NCBI GenBank assembly: GCA_013400155.1
Contig: VXBM01001578.1
Span: forward strand, 91,596 to 155,595
Direction of reading: 5' to 3'
From: Helopsaltes ochotensis
Taxonomy: Eukaryota; Chordata; Aves; Passeriformes; Locustellidae
DNA: 64,000 nt
The position numbers and the translations under genes are program-made. The notes beneath the pieces are model-generated. The model did not search any database and was not told the DNA's origin. It saw only the letters and a program-made list of their open reading frames with translations. This document shows, piece by piece, positions 43,301 to 55,599 of this stretch. Within the stretch, counting starts at the first letter, position 1; each line of letters begins with the position of its first letter.

Positions 43301-45670
43301 AATGAATACCATCACTCCAATCACACCTTTATGTCTTGAGAGTAGGATAATCTTTTGCAAGGACTCTCAAGCTGGAAGGATGAGAAGGGTAAAGGCGAAA
43401 GCACACCACATTCAGGAAGGCAAGATTTGAAAAGGCCAGAAATAATTCCATTCACATGCAGCTGCAGTGAAAGGGCAGAAGCTGATGGGGCCACTGGATT
43501 TGTGAACTCATTTATCTGATCTCCCTTCCACCTCAAGCAAAGGAATTCATTACAGTATATGGGTTGTCCATTCACCAGGGCAGAAATAGCTGAAACTGCC
43601 TGTAAATCCCAAGGATTTGTGTCTGCCAGATGCTTTGTAAAGCCCTAGTTCCTCGTTCCCTCCAGCATATAAATCCCCCACTGGCAGTGAGGGCCCTGCA
43701 AGGAACATGGAGAAGGCTTTACTAGAACAATGACTCACTGTAGGGCCCACACCACTCATCTCTTCCTGTATGTCTGGGGATGTGCTGGGAATATGCTGTT
43801 TGTGCAGGGGGAGACTAAAGAGAAGGGTTTCAAATCAGATAAAAGGTGTGCAATGAATGCAATGATCATATAAAAAAAAATGTAAGAACAACCTACCTGC
43901 TACAATTGTCTCATCTTCATTTTTTCTTTGTTTGCACCATATGGGAGAAAATGCTCATGCCTTCGACATCTTATAATGCTCTCAGCAATGTGGGGAACAA
44001 AGAGAAATCTAATGGATATTCTGGGACATTACTCCAAATGTTTGCAACCCAAATAACAGATCACTAGGAAGGACAAAAAAATTAATGGGAATATGTTTTG
44101 CCAGTTTGTGTGAAAGCTACTGATGTAGAAATGCTCTTAAACCTGTGCAGAATGGGTACAATGTGAGGTTTTGAGACTGATACTGGCACCTTCTCCTTAG
44201 AGCAATGAGGTGGAGTAACCAGTAACCACCTCAAACCAGTGAAGAAAAATGATTCCTGTGGGTGATGGGAAGAATGAAGGTAGGGCTTTCAGTTTTAGAA
44301 AAATGTATCTATTCTAAAAAGTAACTCCACTGGTATTTATTCTGATAGGTTTAATGGTGTGATGTGTATCCAAAAGGAAACATATGTATTTCATACATAT
44401 GTTACTCATATGTATGAGTATGCAATGAGTATGCATGTGCTTACTCATATGTATTTCTCAGAGGCCATTAAGCATTTACAGTAATCATGGTGAGCTAAAA
44501 ACCTACTGGAAGCTAAAGCTAAAAAATCTACATCACCCATTGAATTTTATCCCCCTGAGGCATATTAAGGAAACTTCCCTATCTGACCATTCGGCAGCCA
44601 CTCTGGCAGTTACACTCCCACCAGCAGAGACTTTAATGCTGGGACCAAAGCCCCTTCTCAACAGTCAGCTCCAGTGACCTGGTAGGGGCCCCTCTCAACT
44701 CCCTACATATCCCACTCAGACAAGTTTTCCCTACCAGCTTGACCCCAGGTTTCCCATAGCAGAATCTCAGGCCTCTGGTTCTTTTAAGTAATTTTATCAC
44801 AGTGCAGCAACAGAATCACAGTTTGTCCTGGTGCCTCCAGGGAGGGACCGTGAACAAAGGACTCCCTGGGCTTTTACATCCTCACAGTGTGCTGGCGATA
44901 CCCCGGGATCTTCTGAGTCATTGGCTCCTGCTGTGTCTCTGAGAGTCCAGTCCCCTGGCTGGCACCACAGCTCCTCGTGCCGTTGTGCAAAGGCCCAGTG
45001 CCTGTCCATGACCTCCTCTCCCAGAGCTCAATCCTCAGCCTTCACTGGAGTCTGCACACTGATCTACCTGCACTAAATGTATTCCTCAACAGGCAGTCCA
45101 TAAAACCTGTAGGACATCCACCAGACCTGTCTTGACCAGCAAAGCCTCACTGTAACAAACTATGATGAAAAAAAAATCTCCAAGTTCTAACAAAATCTGA
45201 TGCTTTGCTCTTCATACACCTTACTTTCTTGACAGGATCATTCAAAGTTTGTAGACATAAAATCTAGCAATTTTTTTATTCAATAGGACTCAGATGACCA
45301 AGAGTTTACAGTACAGTACTAATAGGCTTTACTGCAGAAAGGGAGGTGATTTGGAGTCTTCAACCAAGATCTTCAGTTTTAGTACCCCAAAGAAACAGGC
45401 TCTGTGGGAGTTTTGTCTTCCCCTTCTCTCCTGCTCTGCCTCCTCAGATGGTTGGTGTGGAGCCGAGATGATGGTACTGTTGTGATGACCATGTAGGGCC
45501 ACTGCCTTTCTGACTCAGAGATTGGGAACTTGGCACTGTAACAAAGGCCACCAGGCGTTTCCTTCCATTCCTTCCAGAGAATGGGAGTGGCCAGTCCAAC
45601 CTCTGGGGCTGAGTACCAGGCTCCAGATGGTTCTGAAACAGGTGACCACTGCATAGGAGTCTATAGAAGG
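40331..45670. other. 5' flank of MSN, no gene recognised
   Basis: About 5.3 kb of mostly AT-rich sequence upstream of the MSN island. I see no exon with homology I recognise and no clear transposon apart from the palindromic cluster at 44380-44454. A 99-codon frame on the minus strand at 40763-41062 and a 102-codon frame on the plus strand at 41628-41936 have no recognisable family features. Confidence 0.6.
44380..44454. repeat. cluster of short perfect palindromes and a direct repeat
   Basis: ACATATGTAT at 44380-44389 pairs with ATACATATGT at 44393-44402 (3-base loop). TACTCATA at 44403-44410 pairs with TATGAGTA at 44413-44420. TTACTCATATGTAT recurs at 44402-44415 and 44441-44454. The block is AT-rich and could be a degenerate simple repeat. 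Confidence 0.75.
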
Positions 45671-46030
45671 TGAAACCAGGGTTATAACTGGGACAGCTGA
45701 ACAGAGCAACGCAGGTCCGACCAATATGGTTATATCATGCATTCTCCGTTTATTGCAACAACATGGTGGTTTATATACAGTTCCAAATAGCTTATGTGAA
45801 CAGGTGCTTCTAATTGGTACAAGATTAAAAAGGAATGTAAAACAATCCCAACTTTAAGGTCACCACGGTGAGAATACTAGAACTACATTAATTAAAACTC
45901 AGCACACCTTAATCTATTTTCTAACCGCGCCACAGGCCCACTCACTGCAAGCAAGACCCAGAAAACAGAGGCCTACTTCAGGCCCCAAACCCTGAGGCCT
46001 AATAGGATAGCTCAGCCACATCCCACAACA
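45671..46030 (-). mobile_element. probable solo LTR of an endogenous retrovirus
   Basis: Read on the minus strand the segment begins TGTTGTGGGATG and ends CCTGGTTTCA, so it has the TG...CA ends of an LTR. It contains a TATA box (TATATAAA, 45770-45777) and just downstream an AATAAA signal (45749-45754) followed by an R/U5-like stretch. The length of about 360 bases is in range. I could not find matching target duplications next to these ends and no primer-binding site or polypurine tract is evident, so the ends are tentative. Confidence 0.6.
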
Positions 46031-49000
46031 GATCATGTCCTCGCTCTCTAAGAAACCCTTCTACAGGAAGGCATCCATTTACACTGGGGTTTTCTGAAGG
46101 TACCAACATCTACTAATCAGGAGTAATTGTATATAGAATCGTTCCTAGATGGTGAAAAGGGCCAAAGAAGAACCAAACTGAGTGCTACTGAGCAAGAACC
46201 AGGGATAGGGATTTTCAGGTCAAGCAGTTTCACTGTTTAAAATTAAACCCCTTCCAAACCCACATGGGTCACCAACATTTGCAATGAGCTGTAACAGCAA
46301 GAACCTCCAGCTGCAAACAAAATCCAGTTATGGCAGGAGGTAGTGGAGGTGGTAGTGTCCTCTAGATTAGAAACAGAGACTAGCAGATAGCTTTCCCTGT
46401 CCTACAAACTGTCTCAATGAGTGACTGGATGGTTATATATTTCTTTTGACTAGTTATCAAAGTAATATAATAAGATTGGCTATCTCAGAGAGGGCTGACA
46501 TAGTCGTCATCTTAAGGCTCCAGGCAACAGTGAAAATTTTTTATTTTATGTTAGTAGTTCAGAAATAAATACCTCTACATATTATCTCAATTCTTAATTT
46601 AAGAAACTATCTTCCTGGATTTTTTTTTGAGCTATTAATGCAAAGAGTTTATTTTAAAGTATTTTGTTGTGTTACAATTCAAGAACTTCAGAGCACTGCT
46701 AGCATCAAGAGCCAGAGAAGCAGATAGCAGGACAAGAACAACAACTGTTTTCCTTGTCCAGGTTCTATGATACATAAAAAGGGAGAAACTGCACAATGGT
46801 CTGATCCAAACCTCACTAACTGCAAAGCTGTAGAACAGATGTGGACTAATATGGAGTCTCATTCTCCCTATCTTAATATTTTGTGTCCTCAGGCACAGTA
46901 ATGGTCTAAAATATCCCCCTCTACTTGGAAACTGTCCATAGGTGTCAAGAACATCTGGAAAGTCAGGGTCATGTATTTGACATTTTCACTCTGTACACAT
47001 AGAAATACACCCTGTATCAGTGTATAAATAGTTGTTTAAAAGTTTTCACTTTTATCACTTTTATTTTTGGTGAAACTAGAAGTTTTCACCCCATCATCAC
47101 TACCCTCTAGGTCTCCTGATGTTTATCAGCTTCTCAGCCATCAACTGCATGAGCAAGTCACGTTTACACTAGCTTTTTAATTCAGACCAGGAGTTTGGTT
47201 TTGAAGTTAATTTACTAATTCAGAGCGTTTTGTTTCCCACCATGGTGCAGTATTATACCTGGTGAACTGAATTCCTTGTGGATGTGCTCCAGGAATGTAC
47301 CTATCATGCTCCAGCTCTTGGCAAGCATTCAGTTAATTGGACCAGAACAGAGCAACTCCAAAATAATATCACTGTGAAGCATATTTAGTAGCAATGTTAA
47401 ATAGTCAGCAGCAGCTCTTCTTTTTTCCCATATCTGCTCTTATTATACCACACTACTTGTTGATGTAGGCATGTTTACCTATCAAAATGATCCAGACTGG
47501 CTTGTGTGTCCATAGAACCTGTTCAAACATTTTTAGCAATATAGATTTTAGTCAGTGTGACAGCAGTAAGTTAGGAAGCCAGGAGACATGCAAATTTACT
47601 GGCACCTCTGTGGGGACAGTAACCTCCAAGGAAGACAGTCTCAAATGCAGTTAGAATAGCACCTTCAGCCCTAGGCCATGCCTGGGAGACATGGGTGATT
47701 TGGCACCAGACTGCAGTTTTGGATCTGGCTTCAAAATTCTCCTTCTCCCCTCTGCGAAATGCTCCAGGCTCACCCATGCATGAAGGCTTCACTGATTAAT
47801 ATCAAATTCCTCCTGGAACAGAGGAGTGCACCTTTCCAGAGATTTAACCCTCCAGTCTGCTCCTACTCCCACTCAACTATCCCTGACCTTCTCTCTCACC
47901 TGATACTGTGATTTAAAAACTTTCTCTCCCTCACACACAGAGCAACTGCTTATAATCTAACTTTTTTCTGCTTCTCCAGGGCTGCAAGACTGACTCTGCT
48001 CCAGGAATTCCAGCTCCTACAGAGCAGAATCAGAGCAGGGGTGGGGTTCTCAGTCTCACGCTAATATTGAGTTAATTCCCCCACTGTACTAAAACTTGGT
48101 CAAGTGAATCAATGCATTGGAAAATAGGGCTCAGAAAGTCATAAAAAGGGAAAAGAAAACTGGCCCATGTTTCCAGGTAGTGGCATGTACTGTGGAAGAT
48201 GATCTTAGCACTTACCATTTCAGACTAATGACCTTTTACCAGTTCTTTCCATTTAAGCCTCAGCTCCATTCATTTTTGCCTGTGACTCTAGATCTATTTT
48301 TGGAAACCTTAAAAATATACAGGGAGTTGCCAGCCATTTTTATTCCAATGCAGGAACATTTTATACTGAAGGCATTACTCCTGGCTCTTGCTCAAATATC
48401 AGGTTTTTTTCAAGGTGAACGCCCAGCCCTGACCCATGGCAACATCATTCAGGTAAGTATTGCATCTGTTTCTGTGCTAGAACATGAAGTGGACTCAAAC
48501 CCAGAACTTCATTGTGGAGAAGCTGCCTAGAGCAGGAGTCTAATCTGGGACTGCTGATGCTACCTCTCCCACTCAGCTGACACACTCACAAGTGAAGGGA
48601 ATTCCCTCCCACTCTGTTAACATCACAGGGTGTGATGATATGCAGTTGGGGTTATATGATTGAGAGACATGTGCACGCCTGAGCAAGCCTAACTCTACAC
48701 ACACACTCTGCACCCAAGTGGTTCCTTTTTTCCCTGTGGTGAAACACAGTGATGCACTAAACAGAACACACCACCCAATCCAGACAGATGAAGGCATGAG
48801 AGATGACATAATTTATTTTTCTTGGGTTTTTGCTATACACATGGTATCTCTGATCAAAAAAATGCAGAGAATTAAGGATATTTGTACTAGCAGAACAAGT
48901 GGGTAAGAGAAATTACAGGTGGATAGACAGATCAAAGATTTACAGGTAGGCACATATATAGACATATAGATACATACTGTGTTCTTGTCTGTTCTGTGTC

Positions 49001-52000
49001 ACAGAACTTTCTGTCTTCACCAACAGACACAAAGAAGTAGGCACTCAGTCCCAATTATATCTGTTTTGTTTCAGGAGAATTCTTCTGTCTTCCTAAGTAA
49101 CACAAATTTCTACCTTCAAAACACAGCCATGTGTTTTTTGCTTTGCCTTACAATTTTTTTTATCTCACTTAACCCATTTCTGTTTCTTCATTCTTAAGAA
49201 AAGAAAATCCCTGAGTTAAAATGACAAGGATAAAAGCCTCTAATGTCAAAATTAGTTTTTAAAGTCCAAACATGTTTTGAGAAGATCTCCAAACCTAGGA
49301 GTTTTCCCCTTCCCCACCATACATATTCCCTGCATTTCCTGATAATAGGGCCTCAGCACAATGATTTTGCTTGAGTTTGGAGCCAAATTGCTCCGGAAAA
49401 GTTTTCAGTCATACAGAGAAACTAGGACAGGTCCTGTCCTGGACTTGGCATGCAGACCCTGTCGCTTACCACCAAAGGCAGTGGAGGACAGATTTAGAAA
49501 CTGAACTCACTTTGCCATAGAGCTCCAAGGGCTTCCACTGACTGACCTTAGTATTTAATTTGCTGCAGTGTGGTTGGCACTATCAGAAAATATGAAGTTT
49601 GGATAGTTAACTTTGCTTTAAAGACAGGAATACGTACTAGGTGGTTTCTTGAAAGTCCATTCCTACTTTCCACTAACCCTATATTGATGCATTTGTAGGA
49701 GCTGAATGCATCCAGAAGCACAATAAGTACAGGAACAGGATGGTGTAAGGTAGGACAGAATAGCAAGGTAGAGCATAGAACAGAGGCAAGCTTGTTCTTA
49801 TCATTGGTCATCATGTCCTCAACTTAATGTTTACAATGACATAATTTATAGTAAAGATACAGTAAAATACAGTATAGTATAGTAAAGTCATAATAGAAAT
49901 GTAATTTATGGTAAAGATTTCAGGCAATGTCAATTCAGTAATATTTCATTTCAGCAATACAGACAACAAGATCCACTTCCATATTAGCCAACATATAGTC
50001 AGGCACCACCTGCACAGCCTGCCAAGGTAACTTGAGCTTTCTTGGAACAAAATTTAAACCCTTTATTGCCCCACTACAATATAAAAAAGGTGAAGTACAT
50101 CACCAGACCACACTGTATTTCATTATCCACCTAGGCTTACGCCTTCTCTCTGAGAAAAGGGATTGCTTTGACAGAATGCCTCATTTATCTCAAGAGGAAT
50201 TACTGCAAATTGTTCTATCTTTTCTCAATTTCCCCTGTCAATGCTTAATTATGGGTATGCTGATAGTCTTAATTAACTAATGCAGTGAACTCTGAGGACC
50301 AAAAGCAAAAAATATTACGGCATTAGCTTCCCAGGATTCATTTGGTATGAGTATTCTGAGAGATTGACAGGGAATCTGCCTTGCATTGGATAAACCACTG
50401 GTCCCTGAGAAACTGTGGAGATCTTACAGTAAGAAAGTGTTAAAAATACTGTTAAAAGCTCTGCTAAGGACTCTGCAGGAATCACAAGAAGACATTTCAT
50501 ATGCCAGATCTTTGCCCAAGTGCTTGCATGGAGGGAGCTGATCCACTCCATTTACCCCAGTACTGCTGCTATTGGTAAATAAACACGGAATACGAAGCCC
50601 GATTCTCTGGACAAATAAAAGACACAAGGCAAGAAGAAAACTGATGCTGATTTTTGCGGGGTTGGCTTAGAAGTGCTGATAGCTCCTTGTATTTCAGAAT
50701 ACAAGTGGTGTAACGTTAACTGTTAGAGCCCAGTCCACCTAAGCCTGATGGCTGGTACTACTATTGTACAAAGGGACAAGAAGATCTCAAAACAATTCAA
50801 TTGTACAAGTTCCATTCCTCGTGTAAAAGCCTTGAGCCTGACTTTTTGGGTTTTTTTCTTTGCAGACAGAAGATTCTGTAGCTTAGATACATATAAAACG
50901 TGCCAAAAGACCAATGCCCACCTACTTTTCTGGGTTGCTGAGCAGTTGTTCTCCTGAGTTATTCCTTGGCCTTGCATGACTTGGCCCACTTCTCCCACAG
51001 ATGCAGACAAAACCAGTGACTTGAAGACATGTGCAGACTGCTGACACCTACTTCAAAAAGAATAAAATTAGGAAGCTGTTTCATCTACCACAAACAATCA
51101 CAGAAAACTCAGTTTTCCTCAGGCTTTTTCCTCCTTTCTGTGAAGATGCAGATGATTTTTGAAATTATGTCATTTGGAGGGATTCCTGTACTACATGATA
51201 CATCACATACCCTGCTTGTTAGCATTAAAGCGTAGCAGACATCCCCTTCCTTTGCCTCAAAACCTGCATGGACTAAGACTAACCTACTGCATGAGTCCCA
51301 CAGCCACACCCTGCCATGCTTGTTCAGTCCCTGCCCTGGGCCTCTGCATGTCCACAGCAGACCAAAACAAAAGTACACCAATAAACTTCAAAGTTTAAAA
51401 AGTCAATACCTTTCCTAAGTTCCTCTCAAGTTACTTCATATGGACCATTTCTTGGGCCTGGCATTAATTTTATATCTGTCCACTTGCCATGTGAATCTTG
51501 TCTATTGACTTCAGGGAACATTAAAGTCCAAGTGTGAGGACAGAAAATATGTTCAAATTACCATGTCAGTTTCCCTTCAGTTGAATTTTCTGTCAATTTC
51601 CATTTTAAAGAATTTAGAGGAAGAAGACCAATGAAATACAAATAAGGTATTTATTTTCATTTAGAAGATTTTTTTTTCCACACAAACTGTGTTCCTGTGA
51701 ACACTAATGCTGGATTCACACGGTCCTGTATGGCTGACAGTAAACTTTTCCTCTGAAGCGCACAGGACATTTCTATCTGATTAGCTAGGGCATTTTGAGT
51801 TTTGCTGACTTTGTGGTTTAATGCTAAAACACTTCAGCAGAGATGAGATTTGATCTGGCATAAGTCTATAGGTATGTGGACAGGTGATGTCTGATCTGTC
51901 TTCCTGGAACAAACCAATGCAGCAATGATTTTTAATAAATTTGAACTGGAAGAAAGAGCCACCTCTGGTCTGGCTCTTTGTATCACCAAACTGACTTATT

Positions 52001-55000
52001 TCTGGTCTGATACTCAGAATCCTAAATCTGACTTTACTGCCCTGGTGAATGATTGCTCTTCCACTTTCTCTTTCATTTTGATTTTGCTTCCCAATAAATG
52101 GAGTCAAACCTTCCTGGATGATTTACCCTGGCTATAAGCAGAGATAATCCTGTACAAACCAGTGGGAATCAAGCACACTTTGTTCCTCTCCCAAATATAT
52201 CATAACCTAAACTTCCATCAGTTCTACTTTGTCATGTTTTCTGATCTTCTCTCTACATCATTTTGTATTTTTCATAAGGGATTAAGAATTCTTATAAATC
52301 CCAATCATACTACATCACAGTACCGTGTCATTTTTATTTCACCCAGACCCAGGAAATATGGCATCACATCATGCCATAAGACCCAAATGGGAAATATTTA
52401 GCAGCAAAAACCACCTGTATCAAAAAACACCTGAAAAAAACTGCAATGCAGAGCACTGAAGCGGCCTGCAGTGTGTAAGCACCAAGTGAAAGCAGTCTCA
52501 TGTAGAAAGTCATCCCTGTGCTGTGGGAATGAAATCAGACTCAGCACATGACCCAGAGTTCCTCCTGCACAAACACAGATCAGTATCCTAGAAACACACA
52601 AACCAGTATCTTAGACGAACATTCACACCTCACAAAGCTCCACAGGTACCTGTCCCCCGACGCCAAAGCTATGCCCACGCATCCTCTGCCGGGTACACAG
52701 CCCTGCTGCCATCTCCCCTCTCAGTGTGCAGGCCACGAGTTTTCATATGAGTCAGCAAAAATCCCAGAGACAAGATAACTGCAGAAAGGACCTGGCAAGT
52801 TCAGTGTTCAGAAGAATCCTCTCCTCTCCTGCCTTGCCAAGCCCAGCCGATTACCTCAGCCCTCTAATGACGCAGAATAACAGAAGTTAATTCAACGCCT
52901 TGACACCCCACAGCTCTCACAACAGTGCCTGAGCACTTTGTTGTCCTGGTGTTCTTCTCGTAGCACAGCTGGGCTCAAGTCTGTAAAGTCCTGATGTTGC
53001 CATTAGAACCTAGTGCTTGACTTCACTGGATGCAGGGTCCTGGCACAGCTGTGGATAAATTAATTTCAATTCCTAGTACTGCACCCTGCAGCATTGGGAA
53101 TGAAGAGCAAACTACTTAATGAGTGATAATCATCTTGTGTATATAGTTTTGAAAAGAGCTCAGCATGTGAAGAATTGAATGGCTTGGTTCTCTTATATAA
53201 AAATAGCTCATGAGGCTCATAGCCCACTTTTGTATTCCAGAAAGTCCAAGTGAGAGTAAAATTTATGCAGTAAAATTTATACCTAATTCACTTTTTGTCC
53301 AGTAAACTGCAAGCCCATTCTGTTTCCTTTTAGTATCAGTCTCAGGTGTGCTTTATTTATTATAATTGCTTGTATTCTTCTCTAGGCTGACTCTCTCCAG
53401 AATTTCAAGTCTACTTTACAGTAAAACAAATCTAATATTCTGATACTATCTGGAGGTATAGGATTGGCTTAAACCCAGATTAAGACAATTCATTTCATTC
53501 TGTAGAACAGAGGTTCATTTAAGCTCAGTGTATCGTTTTCCTTACATATAACATGAAAACACTGATTTCTCATAGCTCAATAACAAAAAGTTACACTGTA
53601 GTTACTGATGTTTGCCAGGCAGTTGGCAGGCTTGCAAGGGAGGTTATGAGTCTGAATGATTTCATATACAGTACTGTATTTATGAGTTTTTAACCTTGTT
53701 TAGGAAAAAAAACAGGTTTTGCAGATATCCTACTTTGGTCATGTAAAAGTCTGCCCCAAGAGATTTTAGCTCAAGGGTGTGCTGTGAAATCAACCCAGTT
53801 ATTATCTTTTCAAAAAAAGTTATGAGAGCCCATCTCTCTGAACCTGATTCTGTTCTTCCTTACACTGGTGCAGACTGAGTGATTAACTGTAACTGAGACA
53901 GAAATCTGACTTGTTGAGTCAAATTCTAGGATAGTTTCTGTATCTAAGCTCCACAGACCTTGGCTCTTCACTTTCCAGGAATCGATTTAATGGTCAGAAA
54001 TGGAGGAAGAACATTTTACTGGCAATATATGCTATATTGAGAAATAGCTTCACCTTTCAAAATTATCAGATTATTTTCATATTGTACTCTTTTATATAAT
54101 CCACAGCTTTTGATGTAACTGCCTTGTGTGTAGAATGTTCTGGAATAAAAGTGGGTATTATAAAAGAGTAGATGTCTGGTAATGATGATGTGACTTTGGT
54201 GAGGGGCTTCCCTGTTTGTCCTCAGCTAAGAATATTTCATGTATTTCAGCTCTGCCTCTAAAATAACCATAGTTCAAGGCATTAATATTTCATGAGGTAT
54301 AAACGGTTCCCCTGTAGGAAAAGTAAAAGCAGTTTTTCCTGTTTGTGAAATTTCCACATTGCCAAGAACAAGAAAGCTTTCGAAACACTATCTTTGCTGC
54401 TTGCAGAGCTTCACTGCCTTATAGGGTCTGAATCCCCTGGATTCACGCTGGGGGCGGGCTGGGAATGCTGGCTTTTCCTCCTTCTGGGTGATTCTGGGAG
54501 GCCTGCAAATGATGTCATGGTACATTTTAGGCTACAATAACAGGAAATCATCAAGTGTTTACACTGGCAGACTGGGCTGTGATGTGATTTTCCTCCTCTT
54601 CCTCTCGGCCCCCCCCCACCCACCTCGCCCCTGCCAGTGACTTCCTTGATATATCTGCTTCCTCTGATTAAAATACTACAAGGTGGCAACGCTGAAGGAG
54701 GAAAAAGGGAAGTGGAGGAGGGAGACAGGCAGATTTTAAAAAAGGATGATTTGCCTCAAATCACTGACAGAGAGCACAATCCTCCCTCTCTGGCCCCGCA
54801 TACACTGTGTTAGTGTAGCAGCTCAGAAACACGTCAGAAACTGGCCTGCTAAGGAACTCGAGGATGGACCACTCCCAGCTGAGACATGAAAAAGAAACTC
54901 TCCCCTCCTAGCACAGATGAGTCACAGAAAAGATCTCCCTGGCAGTCTTCTTTGAATTTTCCTGCTGCATCTGAAAACATATAGCATGGATTGATGGACT

Positions 55001-55329
55001 CCAAGGAGGAGAAGGCCACATTTTCAGGGCTTGGGTCAGAGCAAGGATGCAAATGACTTTTACCCAGAGACCATACTGCAATCTTTGGCAAACATCAGTT
55101 TTCAGTTTCAGTTTCGGTGGGGAAGCAGGGTGCTAGGTCCTGCTTGTACCAGTGATGCACAAGTATGAATGTTAGACATTGTGTCCTTTCCAGCCTGTTA
55201 ATACAAAGGCAAGAAGAGGGAAGATGTAAGGCTATCACCTAACCATCTTGTCCAGAAGACAAGAGATTCCCCAGAGATAAAACAGACTAATTTGCTCCAG
55301 GGCAGTTCATGTTTCCACGGCTATACAGA
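46031..55329. other. intergenic, 9.3 kb without a recognised gene or full repeat
   Basis: The sequence is AT-rich with scattered short frames, none with recognisable family features. It includes a degenerate short-period tract around 49848-49915 (repeated AGTAAA/AGTATA) and an unusually purine/pyrimidine-skewed block at about 54470-54725. I searched by eye for the mir-223 hairpin, which lies in the wider MSN neighbourhood in vertebrates, and did not find it. Confidence 0.6.
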
Positions 55330-55475
55330 GCCTGGCATTAACCTGTTGTTAGAGCATGGTGCTAACAACATCAAGATTGCGTGTTTGACTCCCAGTGGGC
55401 CATTCACTTAGGAGTTGGGCACGATGATCCTTGCATGTCCCTTCCAATTCAAAATATTCTGTGATTCTGTGATAT
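55330..55475 (+). mobile_element. tRNA-Ile-derived SINE with CR1 tail (TguSINE1-like), copy 2
   Basis: The head keeps GTTAGAGCATGGTGCTAACA and a good B box (GTGTTTGACTCCC), and a 3' acceptor arm GTGGGCCA, aligning to tRNA-Ile along most of its length. The tail runs GGAGTTGGGCACGATGATCC to ATATTCTGTGATTCTGTGAT, the CR1 3' end. The anticodon loop reads CTAACAA instead of CTAATAA. It is better preserved than the copy at 24321. Confidence 0.9.
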
Positions 55476-55599
55476 ACTTCCAGCTCATTGCTACTGCACT
55501 GGGTTAGCAGAGTGCACACAAGTAGCTCCAAGTTGGAAGAACATTGAGGAGTACCTGGACGGGGCTAAATCTAGAGCAGATATTGGCATTGCAGGAGCT

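Noticed and set aside
46968..47030. mir-223-like segment (GTATTTGACATTTTCAC)
   Set aside because: No complementary arm resembling the mature microRNA follows, and the seed-bearing strand is absent.
55330..55405. Functional tRNA-Ile gene
   Set aside because: It is joined directly to a CR1 3' end and has a changed anticodon loop and 5' arm; it is a SINE head.
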